From NCBI RefSeq assembly GCF_014839835.1, contig NC_071615.1, positions 496,001 to 560,000 on the forward strand: a stretch of 64,000 bases of DNA, written 5' to 3'. Positions 63,151 to 64,000 of the stretch are shown here, piece after piece (the stretch's first letter is position 1; each line of letters opens with the position of its first letter). Made by a program: the position numbers and the translations under genes. The notes under the pieces are model-generated. The model was not told where the DNA came from. It ran no database searches and saw only the letters and a list, made by a program, of their open reading frames with translations. The DNA comes from Dryobates pubescens (Eukaryota > Chordata > Aves > Piciformes > Picidae).

Positions 63151-64000
63151 GGGACTTGCCCTAGCCTGGGAGACCAACTCCTTGGTGCTGTGTGAAGGCA
63201 CAGACTTGCTGGGTCTCCAGAAAACTCTCTGCATGTGCTGTGTTCTCCCCCAGGCATGGCAGGGATGTTCCCCTGGCTGCTGCCTTCGAGGGGCAGCCAC
63301 AGCTGAAATGGGCAATTTCCACCCTGTGTGAACTGGAGCAAAGCAGAGCGCTGTGGAGAGCCTGTCTGGAGCAGCCCTTTGCTGAGGGACCCTGCCTGGG
63401 ATCACGCAGGGTGCTGCTCCCCTCACACACATCTGTGCTGATCTGATGACACAAACCCTTCCCTCTTGGCAGCTCCTCCTGCGCCAGCCTCCCGTCCCAG
63501 AGAGCTGAGGCCTGTGGGGCTCTGCTCCCCCCAGTGCTGCCTGCTCCAGCAGGGACTTGTTACACAGCTGAGTGGCCGTGGGGGCCCTGGGCATGGATCC
63601 TGGAGCAGAGCTCTGCGTGTTAGAGCAGTCCTGAAAGGCTCTGCTGGTGGTGGGCTAGGGGCAGAGGTTGCCTGTGGCCTGGGGAGCTTCCTGCAGCAGG
63701 AGTGGGGTTGAGAACATCCTTCTGCCCAGAGTGTGGCTGGCTGGCTGGGCAGGCAGCTGGAATGATGTGGGAGTTCAGGAGGAGCTTCTTAGCCCTGGCT
63801 GTTTCCTTGGTCCTGTCCTGAAGCCACACTTCAGAGGACATTTCCTTCTGTGGTGCAGCTTGCTTGTGTGTGTTGCCAGAGCTGCGAGTTCATCATGCAG
63901 AGGGCTGCAGGGAGCCTGGCCAGGGCCAGAAGTGGTTGATAAGGAGCAAGCATTTGCAGCTTGTCAGTAATTCCTTTGCCTTCAAGTTAAGGTTGTCTTT

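Larger units (their letters stand above)
60269..64000 (+). other. HAGH: HAGH intron 1 (inferred, runs off the window)
   Basis: No HAGH exon 2 was recognised to the window end. This stretch holds three minisatellites (60471-60822, 61024-61998, 62131-62733), two small CR1 fragments and about 850 bp of unique sequence (63150-64000) in which I see no gene. Confidence 0.5.

Noticed and set aside
1-64000. Endogenous retrovirus, LTR or DNA transposon
   Set aside because: No LTR pair, gag/pol/env-like frame or terminal inverted repeats with a transposase were seen; the interspersed repeats recognised are CR1.
63150-64000. HAGH exon 2 near the window end
   Set aside because: No segment encodes the KVE.LPALTDNYMYL block, so exon 2 must lie further on.

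Overview
This window is vertebrate nuclear DNA and almost certainly avian. Roughly a fifth of it (estimated by eye) consists of 5'-truncated CR1 LINEs, many ending in the family tail (…CCAACC…ATTCTATGATTCT), and unique sequence between them is GC-rich and full of minisatellites, as on bird microchromosomes. Such a high CR1 load fits a woodpecker-type (Piciformes) genome better than a fowl or songbird, but that is inference. No ERV, CRISPR array, tRNA or rRNA was recognised.

Four protein-coding genes are supported. Their order and orientations match the mammalian block HS3ST6 - MEIOB - FAHD1 - HAGH (human 16p13.3). (1) 1-19.6 kb: HS3ST6 on the + strand. Only the second, catalytic exon (18182-18800) and its 3'UTR are visible; the first coding exon was not found, so 1-18181 is read as its intron. 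(2) 44.3-56.8 kb: MEIOB on the + strand, complete, with 13 coding exons, all splice phases consistent, 477 aa. (3) 58.9-59.9 kb: FAHD1 on the - strand, a single-exon 223-aa enzyme gene convergent with MEIOB. (4) 60.2 kb onward: first exon of HAGH on the + strand, head-to-head with FAHD1 over a CpG-island promoter of about 290 bp; the rest of HAGH lies beyond the window.

The 24.7-kb gap between HS3ST6 and MEIOB, and the putative HS3ST6 intron, contain CR1 copies, tandem arrays (11-, 18-, 23- and 33-bp units) and several AT-richer islands with homeodomain, GATA and octamer-like motifs that look like developmental enhancers. One isolated minus-strand open segment (35441-35916) has exon-like composition and a good acceptor, but I cannot assign it to a family. 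HAGH intron 1 holds three different minisatellites in succession (38-, 11- and 35-bp units, about 2 kb).

The genes do not form one pathway. HS3ST6 modifies heparan sulfate in the Golgi, MEIOB acts with SPATA22 in meiotic recombination, and FAHD1 and HAGH are metabolic or detoxification enzymes with mitochondrial forms that share a promoter. The most notable structural points are a nearly identical ~285-bp direct duplication 5.8 kb apart, recurrent zero-gap inverted CR1 pairs, CR1 copies abutting splice acceptors, and a strong CTCF-like site in a small CpG island inside MEIOB.
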